64,000 nt of DNA from Akebia trifoliata (Eukaryota > Streptophyta > Magnoliopsida > Ranunculales > Lardizabalaceae), in assembly GCA_017979445.1 (NCBI GenBank), contig CM030706.1, positions 14,990,967 to 15,054,966 on the forward strand, given 5' to 3'. The notes beneath the pieces were generated by a model that did not search any database, was not told where the DNA came from, and saw only the letters and a list, made by a program, of their open reading frames with translations. The position numbers and the translations under genes were made by a program. Numbering within the stretch: the first letter of the stretch is position 1; every line of letters starts with the position of its first letter. This document shows positions 11,680 through 22,080 of the stretch, piece by piece.

Positions 11680-11855
11680 ATTCAGTTCTCTGAAATCACA
11701 GCCAGCCAGGCAGATCTCCAAGGAAGAGGCGGCACACAATGGCACTTTTAAATCACCTTATTCCCTAAATAGACGTAGTCTATCCCCCTCGTATCAACAG
11801 GGTAAGATCTTTCTAGGCACCGACTTTGATCAAGGACTGCAATTGGTGCTTAAAG
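11680..11855 (-). promoter_or_regulatory. Conserved leader block with hairpin (element A copy)
   Basis: On the sense strand this block reads GATCAAAGTCGGTGC, AAGATCTTACCC, GAGGGGGATAGACT, GTCTATTT, GGTGATTTAAAAG and TTGGAGATC. The same series occurs in B (19040-19205) and E2 (57284-57460). The palindrome ATAGAC-TAC-GTCTAT lies at 11769-11783. It sits between PBS and gag, where packaging or dimerisation signals of retroelements lie. The function is my inference. Confidence 0.7.
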
Positions 11856-11934
11856 TTTTTATTTTTATTTTTTTTTTAGAAAGTTAAATGCATTTGAGTC
11901 GATTGATCGGTTGTTATCTTTGTTAAATCGTGGA

Positions 11935-12825
11935 CTTGGTTCGAAGTTGGATATGGATCCGGTTTGTAGTGGATCTAGGTCTTAGACCCTATCGAAACAG
12001 ATCTGGGTTGTGATCCTAGTTCATACGAATCTGGGTTTTGGACCCAGTTGTAGTGGATTTGGGTCGTGAAATTGGTATGGATATGGATTTGGGTCGAGGA
12101 CCTAGTTTGGAATGGGTCAGGGTCGTGAACCCAATTTAAGTGGATCTGGGTCGGGAACCCAGTTAAAATGGATCAAGGTCGTGGACCCAGTTGGATTGGA
12201 TCTGGGTCGTAAACCCAGGTAAAAATGGGTCTGGGTCGTGGACCCAGTTGGATTGGATCTGGGTCTTGAACCTAGTTGAAAATGAATCTGGGTCGTGGTC
12301 CCAGTTGGATTGGATTTGGGTCATGAACCCAGTTGAAATGGATCTGGGTCGTGGACCCAGTTGGATTGGATCTGGGTCGTAAACCCAGTTGAAAATGGGG
12401 TCTGGGTCGTGGACCCAGTTGGATTGGATTTGGGTCTTGAACCCAGTTGAAAATGGATCTGGGTCTTGAACCCAGTTGAAAATGGATTTGGGTCGTGGTC
12501 CCAGTTCGATTGGATTTAGGTCGTGAACCCAGTTGAAAATGGTTCTGGGTCATGGACCCGGTTGGATTGGATCTGGGTTATAAACCCAATTGAAAATTGG
12601 TCTAGGTCGTGGACCCAGTTGGATTGGATCTAGGTCGTAAACCCAATTGAAAATTTATTTGGGTCGTGGACCTAGTTGGATTGGATCTGGGTCATGAATC
12701 CAGTTGAATTGGATCTGGGTCATGGACCCAGTTGTAACGGATCCGAGTCGTAAACCCAGTTGAAATGGATTTGAATCTGGGTCGTGAACCTAGTTGAAAT
12801 GGATCTGGGTCGTGGACCCATTTTT
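11935..12825 (-). repeat. Leader minisatellite 2 with GGGTC-nnn-GACCC dyads
   Basis: About thirty monomers of about 28-29 bp are arranged as 57-bp dimers (TTGGATTGGATCTGGGTCGT then GAACCCAGTTGAAAATGGAT). Most monomers contain GGGTC and ACCC arms around a 3-base centre. At least six exact GTGGACCC words occur (12181, 12238, 12351, 12409, 12609, 12812). It belongs to the long 5' leader of element A. Confidence 0.92.
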
Positions 12826-13944
12826 TATTTTGGCGATGAAAAATAATGGATTTGATTGTAAGCGAGATTGATGGTGTACCACGTGAGGTGAGATCAACTT
12901 TGATCAATAGGATGCATGCGAGTTTTATTTTGATCAGACAAAGAAAGGCGGTGAGGAGTAGGCCCTAAGTTTAATAAAAAAATAATTTGTTTAAGCATTT
13001 TTAAGCCGTAAAAATTAAAAGAAAAATAAACCCGAGAACAAAAGTTGTTAAGACTGATGCCGGGAAAAAAATGAGCAAAAAAATAAAATTTTTTTTTAAT
13101 CCGTGTTTCAAACACGGTTGGGCATAAAATACGCCGAACCGTACTTGAAATACGGACCAGTACGAATTTTTGGCTAAATTTTTTTTTAATTTTCTTTTTA
13201 TTTTTTTTAATTTTTTTTTAAAAGTTTATTAGTCGAAAATGAGGCACATTGCCTCTGGTTTTTGGCTTGGGCCAAAAAAAAAATTACATTTTTTCATTTT
13301 TTGTATTTTTTGATGATATGCATGATAAAATAAAAAAAAACTGATTTTTCCCTTCTTACCAAGGGAATAAGTAAAGAAAAGGCATACCCCTAAGTCTATA
13401 CAACTTGCCATTGTGGCTTACAACTTGGGCTTCGAGGCCCGACAACAACTTATGCAATTACAACCTTGCTTGGGGGTCGATGTAACGTTGGAAACTCGTG
13501 TCCTAGCATTGTCTAGTCGGGTACATGCATACGACTTAATAGGTGGCTTCACGACTACCCGATCTTCAAACCTCGATGCATACCAAAGTACATATGTAGT
13601 TGGTTGGTGATCGGGTTTGATGTGTTCATTCCCGACACTTGAAATAACGATCTCAAGCCGTGGAACTACTAAGCATCGGGGCTAAGTATATTGAGTGTGG
13701 GGTAACTTGGAAGTGGGGCTATGCTCGCAAGTGCACACGTGCATTCTCATTCATTATTTTTTCATCGACCCCTTACAAATATCATCGAAGCAAAATAAAA
13801 TAAATATTACAACATGTCACTAGAAACATAAAAGAAAAGAACATGAACAACAAACACAAGCTATGTTAGTAAACCAAATAGAAATAATTTTTTTATTTTT
13901 TATTTTTTGGAAGTAACCGAGTTGACACGAGGGTAGAACCTTGC
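12826..13944 (-). other. Element A leader between PBS and minisatellites
   Basis: No gene is seen. It contains A/T homopolymers (13080-13330), a perfect 8-bp-arm palindrome CCGTGTTTCAAACACGG at 13101-13117, and a similar imperfect one at 13139-13155. Together with the arrays it makes an unusually long untranslated leader of about 2.9 kb. Confidence 0.6.
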
Positions 13945-13962
13945 TCCCCAGTGGAGTCGCCA
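13945..13962 (-). other. Primer-binding site of element A
   Basis: The sense sequence is TGGCGACTCCACTGGGGA, two bases from the LTR end. It differs by one base from the PBS of E2. The TGG start matches the CCA end of a tRNA; I do not assign which tRNA. Confidence 0.85.
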
Positions 13963-13964
13963 GC

Positions 13965-16208
13965 TATAGATACGTGGATTTCGTTTTTACGATGACCACA
14001 TCTACTAAAATTTGGAGTCGCCACTATTCATGTTGTAAGTAGGTGTGAATGGTCACCCGATGTATATTTTTTAAAAAATCACATTTTTGGCATTTTAGTG
14101 ATCTTGATGGATAAGGGGTTGATCAAACCTAGGAAGTCGGGTAAACGGCTCGATTGGAAAAAAGGGAAGGTGTTAAGCACCCTTTTCTCCCCGCCAGGTG
14201 ATGGTAACCTCTACGCAACTCGGTCATTTTTATTTTTTTTTTAAACGTGAAAAAATAATGTGCCACGTGTCGTGCATTTATACCCTAAGTAGGATTTATT
14301 TTCGGCTTGATCATAGGATCATCTCATTGAAAGAGATGATCATAATGGATCATTTGCCTTGAGGTCCATTCATTTAAAATAAAAATAAAAGAGAAGAAGG
14401 GATATTAGAAGAGGGAGATGTAGAGGGTAGAGAAAGAGGGAGGAGGGGGGTGTTTTTTGAACCCACCTTGATGCTTCACCTTTTTTTTCCCTTGCTTTTC
14501 TTCTTTTTCTTCTTCAATGTCTTCTTGAGTTGAGTCCTTAATGAGTCATGAGAGTACAACTCTTTTTAGTTTAGTGTGAGAGAGTAGAGAAGAGATGAGT
14601 AGAAAGTTGAGAGTAGAGAGTAGAGAGTAGAGTGATTTTTTGTGAGAGTTGGGAACCATTTTTGAAAAGAGGAGGGGGGTTTTTATAGATGTTGGGAGGG
14701 TATTTTGGGGGTATAATGGGGTGAGAGGTTGGGAGAGTAGAGAATGGCATAGGTTGTAAAAGTGGGGGGTGTGAAATTTAGAGTGGGATTGAGGGTAATT
14801 TTGTAATGAGTGAAAATAGGTGAGGTTTTGATCCAAATGGTTTGGATCTTACCCAAACCATTTGGGTGGAGTGTTTGGTGAGGTGAGATGATGAGTGTTT
14901 AAGAGGGTAGTTGGTTGATTGAGTGGTGTTTAATTTAAGAGAATGGAGGGTGTAAGAGGGTGGTTGGGAGGGTGAAGGAGATGGTGACATGTGGCAAGAT
15001 GTGTGGATGTTAAGGGTTTGGATTTAATTGATGGGAGAGGTTGAGTGTTTGGTTTGAGAGAATGTGTGTAAGTTTAGGTTGTAGAGATGGGTTTATGAAA
15101 AATGATGATGGTAGATTAGGGGGATGTATAATGATGATAGGTTAGGGGAAGGTGTGGGTTGATGTGTTTGATTTGAGAATAGGGGTTAGGGAGTTATGAG
15201 GGTAGGTTAGGGGAGGTATGGTTGATAGTGTTTGATTTGGGAGAGGAATAGGGAGTAATAAGGGTGGTTATGTGGGTTGATGTGTTGATTTGAGTGAGAT
15301 AGATAAGATTTAAAGAAAATTAATGGGGTAGGTAGTTGGATGAGGGAGGTGAGATGGGGTGATGACATATGTCATCTTTTGATGATAAAAGAGTGATTGG
15401 TTGATGTGGGTTGTGGTTTATGGGTTAAGGTTGTGGGTTGGATAATGAATTGGATATGGTTAAGATTTGTGGGCTTTGTAGTGTTGGGCTTGACTTTTAG
15501 AAATGATTTTGGGTTTTAGGGATTGGTTGAGGGTTATTTTGGAATGGATTTTGAGGGTGTAGGTTAGTTTTAGATTTTAGGTGATGTGGGATTGAGTTTA
15601 GGTTAGGGGGGAGGTGAGAAAGATAGATTTTTAAGAATTGAGGGTTTATGGGCCTTAGGTGGGCTTAGGTTTTTTGGATTCGGAGATGGTACGGTGAAGG
15701 GATAGGTATGGTAGGCGTCCCAAATCTAATTTTTTATTTTTATTTTTTTTTGAGGTTTTTGAGATCATTGATTTGATCAGAAATGCCATGTGTTGGCAAA
15801 TCGGGCTTTTTGGGCCCGTTGAATGATTTTATTGATTTTTTTGGATGTAAGCGTGGAGCAATGAAGGTTAGATCATCATAGGATGGGTCCGATCCCTTTT
15901 GGTGGGTCCCTTAGACCATTGGATGGTCATGGGGGCCTTTGTTCAATGAAATTGTCATTTTTTAACTCTTTGGGCCTTTGAAGGCCCGTTGGCTTATTTT
16001 GTTGGAAGATCGGTGTTTCGAATGGAGCGGAGCATGGCGAGCTTTTTTGTGGACCTACTAACCCATTGAGAGGTGTTAGAGGCTTTGATTTGTCAAAATG
16101 TCAAATTTTAATGTTTTGAGCCTTCGAGGCCCATTGACCAAATTTATCGAAAAATCACTATTTTTTAGCCCTTTCGAGTGAGGGTCCGTTCAAATTGGGG
16201 TGTTTACA
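13965..16208 (-). repeat. 5' LTR of Tat element A
   Basis: A 2.24-kb LTR whose right part repeats 1-803. On the minus strand it starts TGTAAACACCCC (16208) and ends near TATCTATA (13965), probably decayed from TGTCTACA; the boundary is set by the PBS and by the homologous solo LTR at 30402. It holds a TATA box, GAGAGTA-type microsatellites (14575-14632), and a double palindrome at 14833-14865. The sequence beyond 16208 is Athila pre-RT of element B, so A is inserted in B. Confidence 0.88.
14681..14687 (-). promoter_or_regulatory. TATA box in element A LTR
   Basis: TATAAAA on the sense strand lies centrally in the LTR, where the U3/R promoter is expected. The related solo LTR has TATAAATA at the equivalent place. 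Confidence 0.55.
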
Positions 16209-16540
16209 CTAATATGGTACATCACCACAAATGGATTAATTCCCTTGATGTCAGTTTTGCTCCAACCAATAGCTTCTTGATGTTCTCTTAATACTCCTAA
16301 CAACTTTCCCTCTTGAACTTCATTGAGGTGAGAGGAAATGATCACGGGCAAGGTTTGATTATTGCCAAGAAATGCATATCTCAAGGTCTCTGGAAGCGAC
16401 TTGAGTTCTAATTTTGGAGGCTCACGTGGGAAGGAAAAAGATTGGATGTGTGCAAAGGAAAACTTTCAGCTTTTGCGTGCCACTATACATAATCTAAGAG
16501 TGGAATGGATTCAAGAAAAGCATTGACTTCTCTTATAGAT
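16209..16540 (-). pseudogene. Athila element B pre-RT, cut by insertion of A
   Basis: The minus frame reads LRYAFLGNNQTLPVII, then LLGVLREHQEAIGW, then DIKGINPF. These are the residues ahead of RT in Athila polyproteins; element C has the equivalents LRYAFLEES and RKAIGWTIDDIKGISP. The match stops at 16208, where element A begins, so the rest of RT and integrase must lie left of the window. Stops occur between this segment and the protease. Confidence 0.85.
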
Positions 16541-17463
16541 TATTATACGTCCAAGTTAAGGCCAAAGTGAGCCAAACATTTCTTTAGGGGATCAGAGTAC
16601 CCTAACTCTTGATACGTTTGATTGACTAGCATATCTATCATGTTCACTTCCTCTATACCATCATCTATATCAATTCCTTGAAAATTGTGGAAGACGTTAA
16701 GTTTCACTTTCATATCCCTAAATGTTAAAGTCATAATCCCATTTCTACAATGAATGACTGCGTCAGACGTGGCTAAGAATGGACATCCTAAAATAATAGG
16801 AACATGACTGTTCGAATTGATGACTGGCTCTGTGTCTAAGACAACAAAGTCAACAGGGAAATAAAAATCTTTGACTTTAATTATCACGTTCTCAACTATA
16901 TCCTTTGAAATTTTTATGGACCTATCGGCTAAACTCAACGTGATATGGGTGGTCAAAATCCCCAAACCTAATTGTTTATAAATCGAATATGGTAAAAGAT
17001 TCACACTGGCCTCTAAGTTTAAGAGACATTTTTCGACCACTTGATTTCTAATATGAATGGAAATTGTCAGACATCTAGGATCCTTAAACTTTGGTGTAAT
17101 CATTTGTTCGATGAGTAACGAAGCTTGGGCTGCCATGATGGCTTCCCGAGGAAACAGTATTTTCCTTTTAGCTATAGTCAAATCCTATAAGAATTTCGCA
17201 TAAGAAAGTATCTGCTTAATGGCATCTAAGAATGGGATATTGATATGCACATTTTTGAAGACTTCTAAAATACCCTCAAACTGCTTACTTTTTTTAGAAT
17301 CTCTAAGATGATGGGGAAATGGAGTTTTTCGAATCGACAAAATGATGGGAGGATTTTTTAAGTCTTTCTCCTTCTCTTTCGGAGACTCTATGACTTCTTT
17401 TTGAACTTTGTCATTCTCTAAGACTTTTTCTCCCTTGTTAATAGGTTGGACCTTGTTGTCCAT
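16541..17463 (-). pseudogene. Athila element B protease and linker, catalytic Asp lost
   Basis: The frame starts at MDNKVQPINKGEK (linker), passes HINIPFLDAIKQILSYAKFL, a TAG near 17186, then a protease-like region (LSLADRSIKIS, FVVLDTEP, IILGCPFLAT). The active-site box reads LLNLEASVNLLPYS where element C has LCDLGASINLMP, so the catalytic Asp is Asn and the protease would be dead. Length and order match the Athila gag-PR junction. Confidence 0.85.
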
Positions 17464-19002
17464 CTTCTTTCCTGCCCTAAGGAGAGATTTAACTTCCCCA
17501 ACTGAACTTCCATCTTAGCTATGGATTGCACAGTGACCTAGTTAATCAGAATTTGATTTTGATGGGTTTGTTGTTGAGTTTGGAAGAATTGTTGTTGCTG
17601 CCTCATCAACTCGGCAATCATATATTCTAAGGACCACTGTTGTTGGGCATGCTGCTAGTAATTGGACATGGAATCTGGTATAATCGCTCTGCAATCGGTA
17701 GATTGTTGGGGTTGATAAGGGACTTGAGAAAAAATAGCTTGGTTTGTGGAAGAACCAGTTTGCCTAGGAAAACTCCTATTGTAACTTGACGGACAACTAG
17801 ATTGAATAGATTCGTTCTGTTTGTACGAGAAATTAGGATGAAACCTATTATCTAGGTGATACGTTTGACTGAAAAAGTTCGGAGTTGGTTTCTTAAAAAC
17901 GCTATAGCCATTAATTGCATTTGCTTGTTCAACTTTGATTTGAAGCAAGGTAGGACAACACTAGACCAAATGGTCATTGCCGTCGCATATGATGCACAAA
18001 GAACTCGGTTCGACAGTCACTTGCGAAATTGTACGAGGGTCTAAGTGAGGTTTGGATGCTGAGATAGTAAAGGCATCTAACTTCTTCGTGAGATTGTTCA
18101 TCCCACTCACTAGACTAGACATGACATTTTGAGATCAGGGTCTGCCTTCATCTCATACATGCCTGTCTTCCTAACTAGATCGTCTTTATCAAACTCTTCC
18201 TGGTTAGTGCTTCAATTTTGAGTACTCTCGGCTAACTCTACGAGGAAATCGTACGCTTGGTTGGGAGTCCGGTTCATGAATTGACCCTTATGCATTGACT
18301 CGACTAAAGTACGTTAATTCATTATTAATCTTCTATAAAAACTTTGCACCAACTGTGCTTTGTCAATGCCATGGTGTGGGCACTTGACCAATAAATCATT
18401 GAATCTTTCCCAAGTTTAGGAAAATTCATCATCAGGATGGACGCTAAAATTTGTAATGGAGTCCTTCATTTTTTTAGTTTTGGCCACGGAGTAAAATTTG
18501 GCCATAAATTTTTTGGATAGAACATCCCAGGTGGATATGGAATTCGGTGTTAGGGAGTTCAACCACGCAGCTACGTGGTCTTACAGGGATAACGGAAACA
18601 GAATAAGCTTGATATAGTCAAGAATTGATTAAGGTGGGTGTAAAGTTGTTTACGCTCTAAACCGTGGAACTTAGGGAGTATATTGATAGTGGCAGCCCTA
18701 ATTTCAAACTGAGGTGCATTGTACAATGGTAAAATAATGCATGTAGGAGAAGATGCGGAAGTTAGAATGAAGAGCTCATTGAGAGTTCACTCTCGATCGT
18801 CCATCATAACTACTGATGGTGTCTTGCATATCCTACTAATGGTACGTTCGATCTCAGGATCAAATGGTTCTAACACGTTGTTCTGTGAACGTCTACCAAG
18901 CATGCAATTCACACAGTCTATCAAACAATCATGAAAAAAAAGACTGGACCTAGATAGGTTGCCTAAAGTTAGACAGCTCCTAACTGGGTAGAAATAACAC
19001 AA
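17464..19002 (-). pseudogene. Athila element B gag
   Basis: A decayed gag in several frames. Near the N terminus is LEPFDPEIERT (about 18870). The core includes TWERFNDLLVKCPHHGIDKA and LVQSFYRRLI (18330-18440) and GQFMNRTPNQAYDFL. A zinc knuckle CIICDGNDHLV is at about 17985-18015, followed by an Asn/Gln/Ser-rich tail. Element C has the matching KCLHHGLPLWMQVQTFYNGLL and CDNCAGNHPTLEC. Several in-frame stops replace Trp, Gln and Arg codons. Confidence 0.8.
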
Positions 19003-20082
19003 CTAGCCTTCAAACTCGTTTCTATGAAGTTAATTTTGAATCATTCGGATCTCCAAATCGGAGGTGGCGCACAATGCATAAGCAAGGGCATTCTTAAATC
19101 ACCTTCCTTTCTTAAATAGACTGAGTCTATCCCCTCAAAGGGCAAGATCTTACTAGATACAAAGATGACCAAGAAGCGCAATTGGCACAACTTGAAGCGA
19201 AATTTCTCCTATTGAGCTCGTGGGCCCTATAGTCAAGTCTAATTGATTTTAATTAATTTGATTGGATGACTAGTGAGTTGATTATTATAATTAGAGCAAG
19301 GAATTGGTAATGACTTCCAATCCTTATCTTATCATGCCATCCATAGGAGAGGGGTGCTCTTTACTACTTAATTAACTATTCCAAGTATGTGCAAATTGGA
19401 AAAATAACATAAAAAGGCAAGGAGTAACCCACTAGCATGGAGAGACGTGGGTGTTTCGAGATTACCTCCTGTACTAGATGGGGTGAAGACGGTTTGAGTC
19501 GACTTAGGCCACTAACTCCAATTTTGGTGTGCGAACCTAAGTAGCCGTGACGGTATTGTCCACCTGTCGTCCTTCCTTAGTTTATTACAATCCAAGCCTT
19601 CTTGGATAGTTAAAAAGAATTACATGAAATCCTATACAAGATTTTCTAAAATAAAATAAAAAATAAACCTAACCAAAGATTAAAAGAAATTGAAAGAAAA
19701 GAAGAAAAAAATGTTCACCTACAAGGAGCAAAACAGAAATATTAGTAGAAATGATAGTAAACATACTAAAAAATAGAATTTGACTTATAAAAATCTTGCT
19801 GACTATCTCAAATTTTATAGAAAATTTTGTTCTATCCCAAATCGATATACTATAATAGTTAATCGGAGATCGGAGTAGAAAGTTACAATCAGTTTAAGTT
19901 ATGCTGTCTAGGGTGAAAAATCAAACAGGAATGACTTTTTTTTTCAATGTTTTTTTTTCTTTCTTCTCTCTTAAAATTACAAGAACACTTGAACTTTCAG
20001 AAAGAAACCAAAAGAAAAAAAAATTAAAAAAAATGAAAGAAATGAATTTTAAATCAAAATTTACCACAACTACCTATACCTT
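19003..20082 (-). other. Leader of Athila element B
   Basis: Non-coding sequence between PBS and gag, A/T-rich, without a supported ORF except chance frames. It contains the conserved leader block listed separately. Confidence 0.6.
19040..19205 (-). promoter_or_regulatory. Conserved leader block with hairpin (element B copy)
   Basis: The sense strand reads CTTCTTGGTCA, AAGATCTTGCCC, GAGGGGATAGACT, GTCTATTTAAG, GGTGATTTAAG, CTTGCTTATGCAT, GCGCCACCTC and TTGGAGATC. The order is the same as in A and E2. The palindrome ATAGAC-TCA-GTCTAT is at 19116-19130: the arms equal those of A and E2 while the three central bases differ. Confidence 0.7.
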
Positions 20083-20100
20083 TCCCCGGCAGCGGCGCCA
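20083..20100 (-). other. Primer-binding site of Athila element B
   Basis: The sense sequence TGGCGCCGCTGCCGGGGA is identical to that of element C. This form (TGGCGCCGnTGCCGGGGA) is the Athila-type PBS, complementary to the tRNA-Asp 3' end as commonly described. Confidence 0.88.
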
Positions 20101-20109
20101 AAATTCTAA

Positions 20110-21320
20110 TGAGACTATCGTTGTTCTTCTCACAATAGTTAATATTAATCTTATTTTGACCTTACTTGTGGGAAAAGTAGGAATCGAACCCAAGAGAAAG
20201 GAGGAGTAGAGTTAAGCTAAGAGGATAAAATTTAAATTAACTAAAAGGAATTAAAACTGTTTTTCTTTGTATTTTTGAACTTATAAAAAAATCTAAAATT
20301 GCTAGAAAATGAACTAAATTAAATGAAATTAAAAGCAAGTAAACTTATGAAATTAAAACACCATTGAAGGTGGATCTACCTAGAACATGTTGATGAGCAA
20401 TTCCTAATCTCTAGCATTTTTATAACTCAATTATAAGGGCTTGGTGTTAGCTCCTTAGATCAGAAAATTTAGCAAATGAAATCGCATGAGAGATATAAAC
20501 AAAGTAGAATTCCTTGAAAACTTTCTACTATTAATTATCTAGTTTAAGCATACTTTATCTTGATCTAATCTAAGCATAAAGTATCTATATTAAGAATAAA
20601 AGGTGCAAGAAATTTTAAAGAGAACTCATAAGTATTTTAATTAAAAGAAAGGCATGAAATTAGAACAACATAAGAACTTGTTCTAGGCTTTTCCATTCTT
20701 CAATGGAGGGGAGCTTAGCCTAATGTCATTGCAAGAGAGGGAAGATAAGAGATGAAGGAACTTTTCTTCATTTCATGGAGAAACTTACAACTTCTTCTTC
20801 TTCTTCTACTTCTTATAAAACTTTTAGCCAAAAGAAAATAACTAGAAGATAAAAATACAAAAAATAAGAGAATAGGCTAAGAGACTTAGATTAAAGAAGT
20901 CTTGGATAAGAGAACAAGAGGGACCCTTTCTCTAGAGATTGAGGTTTTATTTATAGAGAAAAATATATATAGAAGAGTCTAAAAGTAGCCTCCACTTTTC
21001 TTTTCACAAAAAGATAAAAGAGAAGAATATGAATTAAGGATTAGGGCATTCCAAATGATTAAGGACATTCCAAAGTGGGCCTAAATACTTTTGCCTTGAG
21101 ATTTTGATTCCCAAATGTTGATTTTTCTGCACAAGAAACACACGTAATTAGATTTATCTAGTAAATGAATTTATTTATATATAATTAAGCCTAATTAACA
21201 TGCAACATGGTGTTTTGAGACTTATCATGATTATTACCTTAATATGGAGAAATAGGTAGAAAAATCAAGATAAATGTCCAGAAAATGTGTGTATAATTGA
21301 GTGTTTGGAGACATTCATCA
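20110..21320 (-). repeat. 5' LTR of Athila element B
   Basis: A 1.2-kb LTR. On the minus strand it starts TGATGAATGTCTCC and ends GATAGTCTCA. The same sequence, in the opposite orientation and interrupted, is found at 47864-50538. It contains a CTT microsatellite at 20796-20813. The sequence resuming at 21321 matches E2 gag at 58660, so B is inserted in E1; CTCAT at 21321 would be one TSD copy, with its partner off-window. Confidence 0.88.
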
Positions 21321-22080
21321 CTCATGTCATTGGATTCATCTCGGGTAAGAACATGGCATGAATTGATGGTAGAGTTTATTAGTCAGTATTCATTCAATAC
21401 TGATATTGAACTCACAAGAAAAGACCTAGAAACTACTAAACAGAAGTATGAGGAAACTCTCACTGAGTTCATTGCTCGATAGAGAGGTAAAGCCACTCAA
21501 TTGTGGAACCGATCTCAAGAGAAAGAACAAGTCAAGATCATCCTCAGGAATCTAATTCCAAATTATGCCAAGTACTTGATGCCTCAGTACCTTCCCACTT
21601 TTCAATCCTTCCTTGAGGTTAGAAATCAAGTTGATGATGCCTAGTCTTCGGGACTTTTTAGTAACTCGTCTGAATCAAAATCCAAATATTTCAAACCTAA
21701 TGTCAATTCCTTACAAGTGGTCAACACCTCTTTTGCACTTTCTCCTCAAGCTACTCAGTCCTAACAAGCCAAGCCTAGGAAATAATTTACCAACTTGGAA
21801 TGTCCCTTAGTGTTGTTTATCAAAAATTGATGAAAAGAGGATTGCTAACACATTTACAACCTAAGCCTTTGCCTAATCCTCTTCCTCCAAACATAGATAA
21901 TGGGCAATTCTGTGAATTCCATCAGATGTCTGGTCATGTTTTTGATAGGTGTATTACTCTCTGTCATGCTATTCAAGACTTGATTAAACAAGGAAAGGTC
22001 ACCATACCCGCTCCTACCGCACTTAATGTTAAAACTAATCTTTACTTACCTTTCAAAATCAACCTCCCCCTACTTTAAAC
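21321..22080 (+). pseudogene. E1 gag remnant (3' half)
   Basis: It reads MSLDSSRVRTWHEL, QYSFNTDIELTRKDLE, NYAKYLMPQYLP, then after a frame change near 21790 LMKRGLLTHLQPKPLPNPLP and CEFHQMSGHVFDRCITL (zinc-knuckle-like, with the Cys that E2 has lost). It aligns along its length with E2 gag 58660-59380. The 5' half was separated by the insertion of B. A TAG replaces Trp near 21481. Confidence 0.85.

Noticed and set aside
11170..12825. CRISPR-like repeat-spacer arrangement
   Set aside because: Repeats are contiguous and diverged, the intervals are themselves repeated, and the setting is a plant retrotransposon.
12191..12907. Open frames on both strands within the GGGTC/GACCC minisatellite
   Set aside because: The peptides are periodic readings of the 28-29-bp repeat with no gag or host homology, and open frames occur on both strands at once.
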